Positions 9,251 to 17,262 of a DNA stretch of 64,000 nucleotides are shown here, one piece after another. The notes beneath the pieces were generated by a model. The model was not told the DNA's origin. It saw only the letters and a program-made list of their open reading frames with translations, and did no database searches. This DNA is from Cellulophaga sp. HaHaR_3_176 (lineage in GTDB: Bacteria > Bacteroidota > Bacteroidia > Flavobacteriales > Flavobacteriaceae). The position numbers were made by a program, and so were the translations under genes. Each line of letters starts with the position of its first letter. Positions within the stretch are counted from its first letter, which is position 1. Location of the stretch: positions 1-64,000 of the forward strand of contig NZ_CP058990.1 in assembly GCF_019021925.1 (NCBI RefSeq), in the 5' to 3' direction.

Positions 9251-10153
9251 ATGAAAACGGCAATTAGCTCAGTAAAAAGCGCCTCATGGTCTTTAATTTT
9301 TTCTGATTTTAAGGAGATTACCAAAGCAAGACTTTCTGTAAGTGTTGTTTTCTCGGCTATTGCAGGTTATTTTCTTGGTGCACCTCAGTTGCAGCTGTAT
9401 CCAATATTATTACTGGCATTTGGTGGTTATTGTATGGTTGGTGCTTCTAATGCATATAATCAAGTAATAGAGAAAGATTTAGATGCTTTAATGAATAGGA
9501 CTAAAAATAGACCTATTCCAGCAGGTAGAATGTCAGTAAAATCGGCTCTTATTATTGCTGTGATTTTAACAATTTTAGGCTTGGTTTCTCTTTATTTTTT
9601 AAATCCTAAAACAGCAATGTTTGGGGCAATATCAATTTTTTTATATACAAGTGCTTATACACCTTTAAAAACAATAACACCGTTGTCTGTTTTTGTTGGA
9701 GCTATACCAGGAGCAATCCCTTTTATGTTAGGTTGGGTTGCGGCAACTAATGAGTTTGGTATAGAACCAGGTACTCTTTTTATGATTCAATTTTTCTGGC
9801 AATTTCCTCATTTTTGGGCATTAGGTTGGATGTTGGATGAAGATTATAGAAAAGGTGGCTTTAAAATGTTGCCAACAGGTAAAAAAGATAAAAAAACAGC
9901 ATTGCAAATAATCATGTATACATTCTGGATGATTGTAATATCTATAGTTCCTGCATTTGGAATTACAGGGGCATTGAAATTATCAATTACAGCAGCTGTA
10001 ATTATTTTTTTAATGGGAATGGTTATGCTAATTTTTGCTTTTAAACTTTACGAAAAAAGGGATAATCCATCAGCTAAAAAATTAATGTTAGCAAGTGTAA
10101 GTTATATTACATTGATGCCGATTGTTTATGTGGTAGATAAATTTTTACAATAA
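9251..10153 (+). CDS. ctaB: Protoheme IX farnesyltransferase (heme O synthase)
   Basis: This UbiA-superfamily membrane prenyltransferase attaches a farnesyl group to protoheme to give heme O, the first step toward the hemes of cytochrome oxidases. It is 300 residues, normal for the family, with about nine hydrophobic segments. The substrate and Mg-binding region at about 67-94 contains NAYNQVIEKDLDALM and the NRPIP turn. The first acidic residue of the usual NxxxD motif is Glu74 here, with Asp76 and Asp78 retained. A second loop carries FPHFWALGW and DEDYRKGG. It begins a run of oxidase-related genes; the next ORF starts two bases after its stop. The symbol ctaB (synonym cyoE) fits the aa3/cbb3-type context. 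Confidence 0.94.
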   Translation: MKTAISSVKSASWSLIFSDFKEITKARLSVSVVFSAIAGYFLGAPQLQLYPILLLAFGGYCMVGASNAYNQVIEKDLDALMNRTKNRPIPAGRMSVKSALIIAVILTILGLVSLYFLNPKTAMFGAISIFLYTSAYTPLKTITPLSVFVGAIPGAIPFMLGWVAATNEFGIEPGTLFMIQFFWQFPHFWALGWMLDEDYRKGGFKMLPTGKKDKKTALQIIMYTFWMIVISIVPAFGITGALKLSITAAVIIFLMGMVMLIFAFKLYEKRDNPSAKKLMLASVSYITLMPIVYVVDKFLQ

Positions 10154-10154
10154 A

Positions 10155-10736
10155 ATGGATTTAACAGAAGGATCAATACAAGAAAAACACGGCAGAGCAA
10201 AGAAAATGATGCTTTGGTTTGGTATAGTAAGTTTATTAATGACTTTTGCAGGCTGGACAAGTGCCTACATTGTTAGTAGTACTAGAGAAGATTGGTTGAG
10301 AGATTTTGAACTTCCTTCTTCTTTTTACATAAGTACAACTTTAATAGTTATTAGTAGTTTTACTTATTTTTTTGCAAAACTAGCTATCAAAAAAGACAAT
10401 TCATCACTTTGTACAGGTTTGCTTCTGACAACTTTAGCTTTGGGTTTAGCATTTATCTTTTTTCAAGTACAAGGTTTCAATCAAATAATAGCACAAGGAT
10501 ATTATTTTACAGGAGAAACAAGTAGCGTTACAACATCTTACATATTTTTGATTGCAACTGTGCATATTTTTCATGTAGTTGCGGGTATAATTTCATTATT
10601 AGTTGTGTTATTCAATCAATTTAGAGGAAAATATTCTGCTAATAATTTATTAGGTATAGAACTTGGAGCTACTTTTTGGCATTTTTTAGACTTGCTTTGG
10701 GTGTATTTAATCTTATTTTTTGCTTTTTATCAGTAA
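10155..10736 (+). CDS. Cytochrome c oxidase subunit III-like protein, short form
   Basis: A 193-residue heme-copper oxidase subunit III with five predicted membrane segments. It has the family pattern of a first helix followed by WTSAYIVSS, an HIFHVVAGI helix near residue 137-145, and a terminal ATFWHFLDLLWVYLILFFAFY segment with conserved His and Trp. Subunit III is non-catalytic and stabilises the proton-pumping core. Subunits I and II are not in the window. Only one base separates it from ctaB, so the two form an operon. A second, longer subunit III gene follows at 10886. Confidence 0.9.
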   Translation: MDLTEGSIQEKHGRAKKMMLWFGIVSLLMTFAGWTSAYIVSSTREDWLRDFELPSSFYISTTLIVISSFTYFFAKLAIKKDNSSLCTGLLLTTLALGLAFIFFQVQGFNQIIAQGYYFTGETSSVTTSYIFLIATVHIFHVVAGIISLLVVLFNQFRGKYSANNLLGIELGATFWHFLDLLWVYLILFFAFYQ

Positions 10737-10827
10737 TAAAAAGACAAATTATTGGTTTGATATTTAATAATAATCAAGTTAAGCGTAAAAAAGATGTTTT
10801 TTTGGTCATTTTTTAAAAGCAAAAATT

Positions 10828-10855
10828 TTGTTTGGGCAAAAAAAATGTAAATTTG
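10828..10855 (+). promoter_or_regulatory. Possible internal promoter before the long subunit III gene
   Basis: TTTTG ending at 10830 and TAAATTTG at 10848-10855 resemble the Bacteroidota consensus, with a 17-base spacer at the short end of the accepted range. It lies in the 149-base gap between the two subunit III genes. Confidence 0.4.
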
Positions 10856-10885
10856 TGAAAATTTTATTAACACGATAATATATTT

Positions 10886-11860
10886 ATGGATACTACAGTA
10901 ACAACTGGTGAGGAACAGAATGTATGGGGTGGAGGAAACCAACCGCTAAATGCTAGCTACGGAAAAATGATGATGTGGTTTTTCATCGTTTCTGATGCTT
11001 TGACATTTTCTGGTTTTCTTGCAGCATATGGCTTCTCAAGATTTAAGTTTTTAGAAACATGGCCAATTGCAGATGAGGTTTTTACTCACGTGCCATTTTT
11101 CCATGGTAATTATCCGATGTATTACGTGGCATTTATGACATTTATATTAATTATGTCATCAGTGACAATGGTTTTGGCCGTTGATGCGGGTCATCAAATG
11201 AAAAAAAATAAAGTTATTTGGTATATGTTCTTTACCATTATCGGAGGTATCATTTTCGTTGGTTCTCAAGGATGGGAATGGGCAACTTTTATAAAAGGTA
11301 GTCATGGTGCTTTAGAAACTAAAGGTGGTAGAATATTACAGTTTGTTGATGCTGAAACAGGTCATCAGGTTGCTATAGCTGATTTTGCTAAAGAAATGCA
11401 TTCTGAACGTACAGCTCACGAACGTAAAAATGGTATTTGGTTTACAAAAGAAGGTACTTTACCAACATATTCAGTTAGCCAAGTGGTAGATGGTTTTAAA
11501 GCTAAATCTAATTTATTGGTTAGAACCGAAAAAATTAATGAAGAAGGCCACAAGACTATTCTTTCAAGAGAAGATTCTTTAATGAAGTTGAATCAAGCTG
11601 TACAGGTTGTAGAAGGTGCAAACCTTGTGCATAATGAGTATGGTAGTAGGTTATTTGCTGATTTCTTTTTCTTTATAACTGGTTTTCATGGTTTTCACGT
11701 ATTTTCTGGTATTGTAATTAATATCATTATTTTCTTTAATGTTATTATAGGTACGTATGAAAAAAGACGTAGTTATGAAATGGTAGAGAAAGTTGGACTA
11801 TACTGGCACTTTGTTGATTTAGTTTGGGTATTTGTATTTACATTCTTCTACCTAGTTTAA
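10886..11860 (+). CDS. Cytochrome c oxidase subunit III, long form
   Basis: A 324-residue subunit III paralogue. The N-terminal YGKMMMWFFIVSDALTFSGF segment and C-terminal GLYWHFVDLVWVFVFTFFYL segment are family hallmarks. Between the third and fourth hydrophobic segments lies a polar insertion of about 100 residues (roughly 140-245), rich in charged residues and His. This explains the greater length relative to the 193-residue copy. Similar insertions are, to my recollection, usual in subunit III of Bacteroidota. It is followed 47 bases later by the subunit IV gene. It probably assembles with an aa3-type oxidase whose subunits I and II lie elsewhere. Confidence 0.9.
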   Translation: MDTTVTTGEEQNVWGGGNQPLNASYGKMMMWFFIVSDALTFSGFLAAYGFSRFKFLETWPIADEVFTHVPFFHGNYPMYYVAFMTFILIMSSVTMVLAVDAGHQMKKNKVIWYMFFTIIGGIIFVGSQGWEWATFIKGSHGALETKGGRILQFVDAETGHQVAIADFAKEMHSERTAHERKNGIWFTKEGTLPTYSVSQVVDGFKAKSNLLVRTEKINEEGHKTILSREDSLMKLNQAVQVVEGANLVHNEYGSRLFADFFFFITGFHGFHVFSGIVINIIIFFNVIIGTYEKRRSYEMVEKVGLYWHFVDLVWVFVFTFFYLV

Positions 11861-11907
11861 TAGAATAAAAAATTAGTTTCTTTTTAAAAGAATTTAAAAA
11901 TATTATA

Positions 11908-12291
11908 ATGGCACACGAACATAAATTAGAAATTTTCAGAGGTTTAGTTAAGTTTAAATCTAACGTCAGTAAAATCTGGGGTGTTTTAATTTTCTTATCT
12001 TTAATAACAGCAGTAGAAGTTGCATTAGGTATAATTAAGCCTGATGTTTTAATAAAATCTACTGTTTTAGGAATGAAACCCTTAAATTGGATTTTTATCA
12101 TCTTAACTTTAGTGAAAGCATATTATATTGCTTGGGATTTTATGCACTTAAGAGATGAGAAAAGTGCGTTAAGAAGAACAATAGTTTGGACTCCAATTTT
12201 CTTAGTAAGCTACTTGCTTTTTATCTTGCTTTTTGAAGCAGATTATATTTTTGAAGTATATAAAGAAGGCTTTGTGAAATGGAATTTCTAA
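11908..12291 (+). CDS. Cytochrome c oxidase subunit IV family protein
   Basis: A 127-residue protein with three hydrophobic segments (about 24-41, 56-77 and 88-110). The pattern of a TAVEVALGI first helix, a KAYYIAWDFMHLRDE middle segment and a final FEADY tail is that of prokaryotic cytochrome oxidase subunit IV. This is a small accessory subunit of heme-copper oxidases. It follows the long subunit III gene and ends the transcript: a strong terminator starts 20 bases after the stop codon. The product name is confident; the exact oxidase it joins is inferred from its neighbours. Confidence 0.87.
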   Translation: MAHEHKLEIFRGLVKFKSNVSKIWGVLIFLSLITAVEVALGIIKPDVLIKSTVLGMKPLNWIFIILTLVKAYYIAWDFMHLRDEKSALRRTIVWTPIFLVSYLLFILLFEADYIFEVYKEGFVKWNF

Positions 12292-12310
12292 AAGATATTT
12301 AAAAGTTAAA

Positions 12311-12338
12311 AAAGACGGTTTTACGACCGTCTTTTTTT
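12311..12338 (+). terminator. Terminator after the subunit IV gene
   Basis: The stem AAAGACGGT / ACCGTCTTT (12311-12319 with 12326-12334), a six-base loop and a T run. It separates the oxidase structural genes from the SCO-type assembly genes. Confidence 0.9.
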
Positions 12339-12442
12339 ATTTTTGCACTATTCCTATTTGGAAGATATAGAAGAGAGGCGGACTCTTTTTTTTGTATTAA
12401 AAATAGCATCAAACCTTAGTGCTAATTTATAGTGATAGCAAT

Positions 12443-13078
12443 ATGAAAAAGACTTTTGTTTTAGTAGTTTTATTTATCTTCCCTATTGTTGCTTACCTCT
12501 TTTTTGCATCAGGGGTTCATAACTTTGGCAAATTACCTGTTCTTACAGAAAATATTGAAGATGTTGCTGATTATGATAGCAGAGTAACATTCAATAAAAA
12601 AATAACTATACTAGGTTTTTTGGGATCAGATATTGATTTTAAAAAAGGAAATGCCCTCAATCTTAACGAAAAAATATATAAAGATTTTTATAAGTTTGAT
12701 GATTTTCAATTTGTAATGGTTGTTCCAAAAGGTATGGAACCTAATGTAGAGGTTTTAAAAAAGGAACTTTCTAGTTTAGTAGATGTAAATAAATGGAATT
12801 TTATCTTTCTTGACCCCACAGAAATTACTTCTATCTTTTCAAGTTTAAAAACAGATTTAAAACTTGATTCTAATTATAGTACTCCTTATGTTTTTATAAT
12901 AGATAAAGATGCAGCACTTCGTGGAAGGAACCCAGATGAGGATAATCATGAAACCATTTATGGGTTTAATGCAACTTCTGTAGCTGAATTAACGAACAAA
13001 ATGATTGATGATGTTCGAATTATACTTGCAGAGTATAGAATGGCTTTAAAAAAGAATAATTCAGATCGTAAAATATAA
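12443..13078 (+). CDS. SCO/thioredoxin-fold-like membrane-anchored protein lacking copper cysteines
   Basis: The longest frame begins at a GTG (12419). The ATG at 12443 gives a standard basic-hydrophobic anchor (MKKTFVLVVLFIFPIVAYLF) and is preferred, for 211 residues. The body resembles the neighbouring SCO protein in layout: a strand at KITILGFLGSD matches VYVVEFFFSTC, and STPYVFIIDKDAALRGR matches GMFALVDKNGYLRCR. The two cysteines of the copper site are replaced (Asp and Lys at the aligned places), and no Cys is present. I infer a degenerate SCO-like or thioredoxin-fold protein in the periplasm that may assist oxidase assembly. The true SCO gene starts two bases after its stop codon. The function is unproven. 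Confidence 0.72.
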   Translation: MKKTFVLVVLFIFPIVAYLFFASGVHNFGKLPVLTENIEDVADYDSRVTFNKKITILGFLGSDIDFKKGNALNLNEKIYKDFYKFDDFQFVMVVPKGMEPNVEVLKKELSSLVDVNKWNFIFLDPTEITSIFSSLKTDLKLDSNYSTPYVFIIDKDAALRGRNPDEDNHETIYGFNATSVAELTNKMIDDVRIILAEYRMALKKNNSDRKI

Positions 13079-13080
13079 AA

Positions 13081-13806
13081 ATGAAAAAAAACTATACATA
13101 CGTTTGGGTATCTTTTATTGTGCTAATATTTGGAATCATATTTATACCTAGAATAATTGATAGAGTAAAAAATGGAACGATCGTTGAAAGTGATAGGATG
13201 AATGTGCCTACCAATTCAGGTGATCTTGCTTATGTTGTTTTAAATGGTGTTAAAAGAAAAGTTCCAGAATTTTCATTTGTAAACCAAGATAGTCTGCTTA
13301 TAACAAATGAAGATTATAAAGGGAAAGTGTACGTTGTAGAATTCTTTTTTTCTACATGTCCAACGATTTGCCCAATTATGAACCAAAATTTGATTCAGGT
13401 TCAGAATGAGTTTAAAGACTTTAATGATTTTGGAGTTGCCTCTTTTTCTATTAATCCAGAATACGATACACCAAGGGTTTTAAAAGAATATGCTGAAAAA
13501 TATGGTGTAACAAATATGGATTGGAACCTGATGACAGGTGACTCTCAAGCAATATATGATTTAGCAAATACAGGTTTTAATATTTTTGCGAAAGAAATAC
13601 CTAATGCTCCAGGTGGTTTTGAACATGCAGGTATGTTTGCTTTAGTAGATAAAAATGGATATTTACGTTGTAGAGTAGATGATTTTGGAAATCCAATTAT
13701 ATACTACCGTGGAGCTATTTTAGAAGAAGATGGAGAAAATGACCATGGTGAGAAAGAACAAATAGGTGTTTTAAAAGAAGATATTAAAAAATTATTAGAA
13801 GAGTAA
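13081..13806 (+). CDS. SCO family protein, cytochrome oxidase copper chaperone
   Basis: SCO1/SenC proteins deliver copper to the CuA site of cytochrome oxidase subunit II or act as thiol oxidoreductases in the periplasm. The 241-residue protein has an N-terminal membrane anchor (about 7-24) and a thioredoxin fold. All copper ligands are present: C93 and C97 in STCPTICPIM and His182 in GGFEHAGMF. The NPEYDTPRVLKEYAEKYG segment is also typical. It lies between the cysteine-less homologue and the DUF420 gene, with gaps of two and zero bases, so the genes are one operon. The C-terminal acidic tail (DGENDHGEKEQ) is variable in the family. Confidence 0.93.
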   Translation: MKKNYTYVWVSFIVLIFGIIFIPRIIDRVKNGTIVESDRMNVPTNSGDLAYVVLNGVKRKVPEFSFVNQDSLLITNEDYKGKVYVVEFFFSTCPTICPIMNQNLIQVQNEFKDFNDFGVASFSINPEYDTPRVLKEYAEKYGVTNMDWNLMTGDSQAIYDLANTGFNIFAKEIPNAPGGFEHAGMFALVDKNGYLRCRVDDFGNPIIYYRGAILEEDGENDHGEKEQIGVLKEDIKKLLEE

Positions 13807-14343
13807 ATGAGTGCGGTCGATTTAAAAGAAAAGAAATTTAACAAGTTAATTACAATAGTATCTATTGTGGTACCTGTTGTAGTTGCAATTTTATTTAGAG
13901 TTAAAATTCCAGATGCTAAACCGTTAAGTTTTTTGCCGCCAATTTATGCGAGTGTAAACGGTATAACAGCTATATTATTAATAGCGGCTGTGTTTGCTAT
14001 AAAAAATGGCAAGAAAGTTATGCATCAAAACCTAATGAAAACGTGCATAGGGCTTTCTTTAGCCTTTTTGGTAATGTATATAGGGTATCATATGACATCA
14101 GAATCTACTAAATTTGGAGGTGATGGAGCTGTCAAGTATGTATATTATTTTATACTAATTACTCATATCATCTTATCAATTATTATAATACCATTAGTGC
14201 TTAAAACGTATGCAAAAGCTTATTTAGAAAAATTTGAAGAGCATAGAAAACTCGCAAAAATTACATTTCCTATTTGGCTTTATGTCGCAATTACGGGTGT
14301 TGTTGTGTATTTAATGATATCTCCTTACTATAACTACGCATAA
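13807..14343 (+). CDS. DUF420 family membrane protein
   Basis: A 178-residue inner-membrane protein with five hydrophobic segments, starting directly after the SCO stop codon. The family (DUF420, CtaM-like in Bacillus and Staphylococcus) is associated with maturation of cytochrome oxidases. Visible features are two conserved histidines in the HQNLMKTCIGLSL and YIGYHMTSEST regions and another in ILITHIILS; such intramembrane His could bind heme or metal, which is inference. The position between SCO and the small CxxC membrane protein supports a role in oxidase assembly. Confidence 0.85.
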   Translation: MSAVDLKEKKFNKLITIVSIVVPVVVAILFRVKIPDAKPLSFLPPIYASVNGITAILLIAAVFAIKNGKKVMHQNLMKTCIGLSLAFLVMYIGYHMTSESTKFGGDGAVKYVYYFILITHIILSIIIIPLVLKTYAKAYLEKFEEHRKLAKITFPIWLYVAITGVVVYLMISPYYNYA

Positions 14344-14352
14344 TTTTACGCT

Positions 14353-14574
14353 ATGAAAACTAAAATTTTTATACTTTGTTTAGTTGCAATGCTTATTCCG
14401 TCTTTGTCAGAAGCTCAATGTGCGATGTGTAGAGCTGTTTTAGAAAGTGAAGAAGGTTCGCAGACAGCTAAGGGTATTAATGACGGTATTGTCTATCTAA
14501 TGGCGATACCTTATGTTTTAGTTGGAGTACTTTTTTATTTTGTTTACAAAAAAATGAAATCAGGTAAAATTTAA
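14353..14574 (+). CDS. Small secreted or anchored CxxC membrane protein
   Basis: A 73-residue protein with a signal sequence (MKTKIFILCLVAMLIPSLSEA), a predicted mature start near Gln22, then CAMC (C23-C26), a short polar stretch, one membrane helix (about 46-66) and a basic cytoplasmic tail. I do not recognise a named family. The CxxC pair would sit at the periplasmic surface just outside the membrane, a fitting place for a thiol or metal site. It is nine bases after the DUF420 stop and presumably in the same operon, hence a possible small oxidase-assembly factor. This is inferred from context. Confidence 0.75.
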   Translation: MKTKIFILCLVAMLIPSLSEAQCAMCRAVLESEEGSQTAKGINDGIVYLMAIPYVLVGVLFYFVYKKMKSGKI

Positions 14575-14641
14575 TTTTAACATTTAATTAAGTTTTATTC
14601 ATGTAACAAATGTAATTCATAGTAGTCTATTGTGTTAAGAG

Positions 14642-14660
14642 ATATTACTTTAGGTAATAT
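14642..14660. promoter_or_regulatory. Inverted repeat upstream of the ABC exporter operon
   Basis: A perfect ATATTAC / GTAATAT repeat with a five-base spacer, 26 bases before the start of the first permease gene. It could be an operator or a leader hairpin. No clear TAnnTTTG box was found beside it. Confidence 0.35.
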
Positions 14661-14686
14661 AAAACCAACCAAAAAACGACTATGCT

Positions 14687-15934
14687 ATGTTTGATATAGA
14701 GAGATGGCAAGAAATTTTCGATACTATTCGAAAAAATAAGCTTCGCACATTTCTTACGGGTCTTTCCGTTGCGTCAGGTATTTTTATTTTGGTTATTTTA
14801 CTTGGTTTTGGTCAAGGGATGCAAAATGGTATCGCTAAGGAATTTGAGAGTGATGCAGCTACTAGTATGTGGATTTGGACAGAAACTACACAAAAAGCAT
14901 ATAAAGGATTAAATCCTGGTCGCCAAATTCAATTTAAAAATGAAGACTATACTACGATAGTCGATAAAATGGATTTGAATTTAGAAAACAAATCCATGTT
15001 CTATTTACCTAATGATATCATTACGACTTATAAAAATGACGCTTTAATATATCGCGTTATGGGCACAACATACGAAACTCAGTTTTTAGAGAATCAATAT
15101 ATGTTGCAAGGGCGCTATTTGAACTGGCAAGATGAGTCTCAGGTAACAAAAGTAGCTGTAATAAGCTCTAAAATAAAAAGAGAAGCATTTGATGATATAG
15201 ATAATCCAGTTGGAGAGTTTATTAAAATCTCAAATATACCTTTTAAGATAATCGGAGTTTACAAAGATAAAGCTGGTGATCAAGAAGAAAATCGAATTTT
15301 CATACCAATTTCAACATCACAAAAAGTATTTAATGGTGCAGATAAATTAGATAATCTTGTTTTTTCATCACCTCCCATGGATAATTTTGAACAAGCTGTT
15401 CAGCAATCAATAAAGTTAAAAAGTCAAGTTGAAACATACTTAAAAGAAGTACATTCTATAGCGCCTGATGATGAAGGAGGTATTGGTATAAATAACCAAA
15501 TGGAAAATGCAAAAAGATTCTACGCATTAACAGGTAATATTAAAATTTTCTTTTGGTTTGTGGGTCTCTGTACCATTATAGCAGGTGTGGTTGGGGTAAG
15601 TAATATTATGCTTATTGTGGTAAAAGAAAGAACAAAAGAAATAGGAATACGAAAAGCTTTAGGAGCAAAACCTTGGTCTATTATTGGAATGATTTTACAT
15701 GAGGCAATTTTTGTTACTGCTATTTCTGGTTTTGTGGGTTTGATTTTCAGTATGGGTCTTCTTGAAGTAATAGGGCCAAATATCGAAGTAGATTATATTT
15801 TAAATCCCTCAGTAGATTTTAATGTTGCATTGTCTACTGTTTTTTTGTTGGTGCTGGCAGGTGCGATTGCTGGTTTTTTTCCTGCATGGAGAGCAGCAAG
15901 TATTCATACAATAGATGCCTTACGTGATGAATAA
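14687..15934 (+). CDS. MacB/FtsX-type ABC transporter permease A1
   Basis: A 415-residue permease with the MacB/LolC topology: an amphipathic start (MFDIERWQEIFDTIRKNKLR), one membrane helix near 20-43, a large periplasmic domain, and three C-terminal helices. The last helices hold the family's FtsX segment (GVSNIMLIVVKERTKEIGIRKALGAKP, about residues 304-330). Unlike E. coli MacB it carries no ATP-binding domain; that is encoded separately at 18518. It pairs with the next permease, 14 bases downstream, presumably as a heterodimer. It is most like permease A2 at 19212. The exported substrate is unknown: such systems handle lipoproteins, peptides or toxic compounds. Confidence 0.9.
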   Translation: MFDIERWQEIFDTIRKNKLRTFLTGLSVASGIFILVILLGFGQGMQNGIAKEFESDAATSMWIWTETTQKAYKGLNPGRQIQFKNEDYTTIVDKMDLNLENKSMFYLPNDIITTYKNDALIYRVMGTTYETQFLENQYMLQGRYLNWQDESQVTKVAVISSKIKREAFDDIDNPVGEFIKISNIPFKIIGVYKDKAGDQEENRIFIPISTSQKVFNGADKLDNLVFSSPPMDNFEQAVQQSIKLKSQVETYLKEVHSIAPDDEGGIGINNQMENAKRFYALTGNIKIFFWFVGLCTIIAGVVGVSNIMLIVVKERTKEIGIRKALGAKPWSIIGMILHEAIFVTAISGFVGLIFSMGLLEVIGPNIEVDYILNPSVDFNVALSTVFLLVLAGAIAGFFPAWRAASIHTIDALRDE

Positions 15935-15948
15935 AAAAAGAAAAAAAC

Positions 15949-17208
15949 ATGTTTAATCGGGATCGGTGGAAAGAAATTTTAGAAGTCTTAACCAGTAATT
16001 GGTTTAGAACGATACTAACTGCATTTGGTGTTTTTTGGGGAATCCTTATTTTAATTATTCTGTTAGCAGCAGGTAAGGGTTTAGAAAATGGAATTAAAAG
16101 TAGCTTTGGTGATATTGCTACTAATACGATGTTTATGTGGTCTCAAGCTACATCTAAAGAATATGTGGGGCTACCTAAGGGTAGAAGATTTAATTTTAAG
16201 GTTGAAGATGTTACTTCTTTGAGAGAGAATTTTTCAAAATTACGATATATATCACCTAGAAATAGATTAGATGGATTTGAAGGGGGTAACAATGTTGTTA
16301 GAGGTATAAAAATAGGAGCTTTTAATGTTTATGGTGATTATCCTGAAATTATAAATCAAGACCCTATGACTATTACCTCTGGTCGCTTTATTAATTATTC
16401 AGATATCAATCAAAAACGAAAAATTGCAATTATCGGAGAAGGGGTTAAAAAAGCTTTATTTGAAAAAGACGAAATAGCTTTGGGTGAGTATGTGAAAATC
16501 CAAGGGGTGAATTTTATGATTGTTGGTACTTACAAGAAAAATAATAATAATGGTAATGCAGAAGAGGGGCAAAAAGAAATTTTTGTTCCTTTTACGTCGT
16601 TTTCACAAGCTTTTAATAGAGGTAATGATGTTGGATGGATGGCTATAACGGCAAAAGACGGTACTTCAATTACAAGTTTAAAAGAAGATATCATAAATCA
16701 GATGAAAAATAATCGAAAAATTCATCCAGAAGATAATCGTGCAATAGGAAATTTTGATTTGTATGAAGAGTATAATAGAGTAGAGAGCTTATTTATTGCG
16801 ATGCAATTAATTGCTTATTTCGTAGGCATTTTGGTTTTAATATCGGGCATTATTGGAGTGAGTAATATAATGCTAATTGTAGTAAAAGAAAGAACTAAAG
16901 AAATTGGAATTAGACGGGCACTGGGTGAAGACCCATGGTCAATTAAGGTTCAAATATTAATGGAGTCAATTTTTCTAACAATTATTTCAGGAATGACAGG
17001 TATTATAATTGGAGCTCTTTTTATTTATGGAATAAATGCGTTATTAGATTCTATCGGACCTGTTGATATGTTTATGAACCCAAGTGTGAGTTTAGATATT
17101 GTAGTTATCGCTTTAATAATTTTAGTGGTTTCAGGTTTATTAGCCGGTTTTATACCAGCCCAGAGTGCTATCAAAGTTAAACCCATAGATGCTCTACGGA
17201 CAGAATAA
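15949..17208 (+). CDS. MacB/FtsX-type ABC transporter permease B1
   Basis: A 419-residue permease of the same architecture as its neighbour, starting MFNRDRWKEILEVLTSNWFR. It has one helix near 20-43, a long periplasmic MacB-PCD-like domain, and a three-helix FtsX domain with the segment GVSNIMLIVVKERTKEIGIRRALGEDP. Sequences such as MWSQATSKEYVGLPKGRRFNF, a NPSVSLDI stretch and the final IKPIDALRTE-like ending are shared with permease B2 at 20443. This supports ancestry by duplication. It is followed by the adaptor gene 54 bases later. No ATPase motifs are present. Confidence 0.9.
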   Translation: MFNRDRWKEILEVLTSNWFRTILTAFGVFWGILILIILLAAGKGLENGIKSSFGDIATNTMFMWSQATSKEYVGLPKGRRFNFKVEDVTSLRENFSKLRYISPRNRLDGFEGGNNVVRGIKIGAFNVYGDYPEIINQDPMTITSGRFINYSDINQKRKIAIIGEGVKKALFEKDEIALGEYVKIQGVNFMIVGTYKKNNNNGNAEEGQKEIFVPFTSFSQAFNRGNDVGWMAITAKDGTSITSLKEDIINQMKNNRKIHPEDNRAIGNFDLYEEYNRVESLFIAMQLIAYFVGILVLISGIIGVSNIMLIVVKERTKEIGIRRALGEDPWSIKVQILMESIFLTIISGMTGIIIGALFIYGINALLDSIGPVDMFMNPSVSLDIVVIALIILVVSGLLAGFIPAQSAIKVKPIDALRTE

Positions 17209-17262
17209 TTAGTTTTAAATCAATCAAAAAAACCGATGTAATCGGAATATAAATCAATCAAA

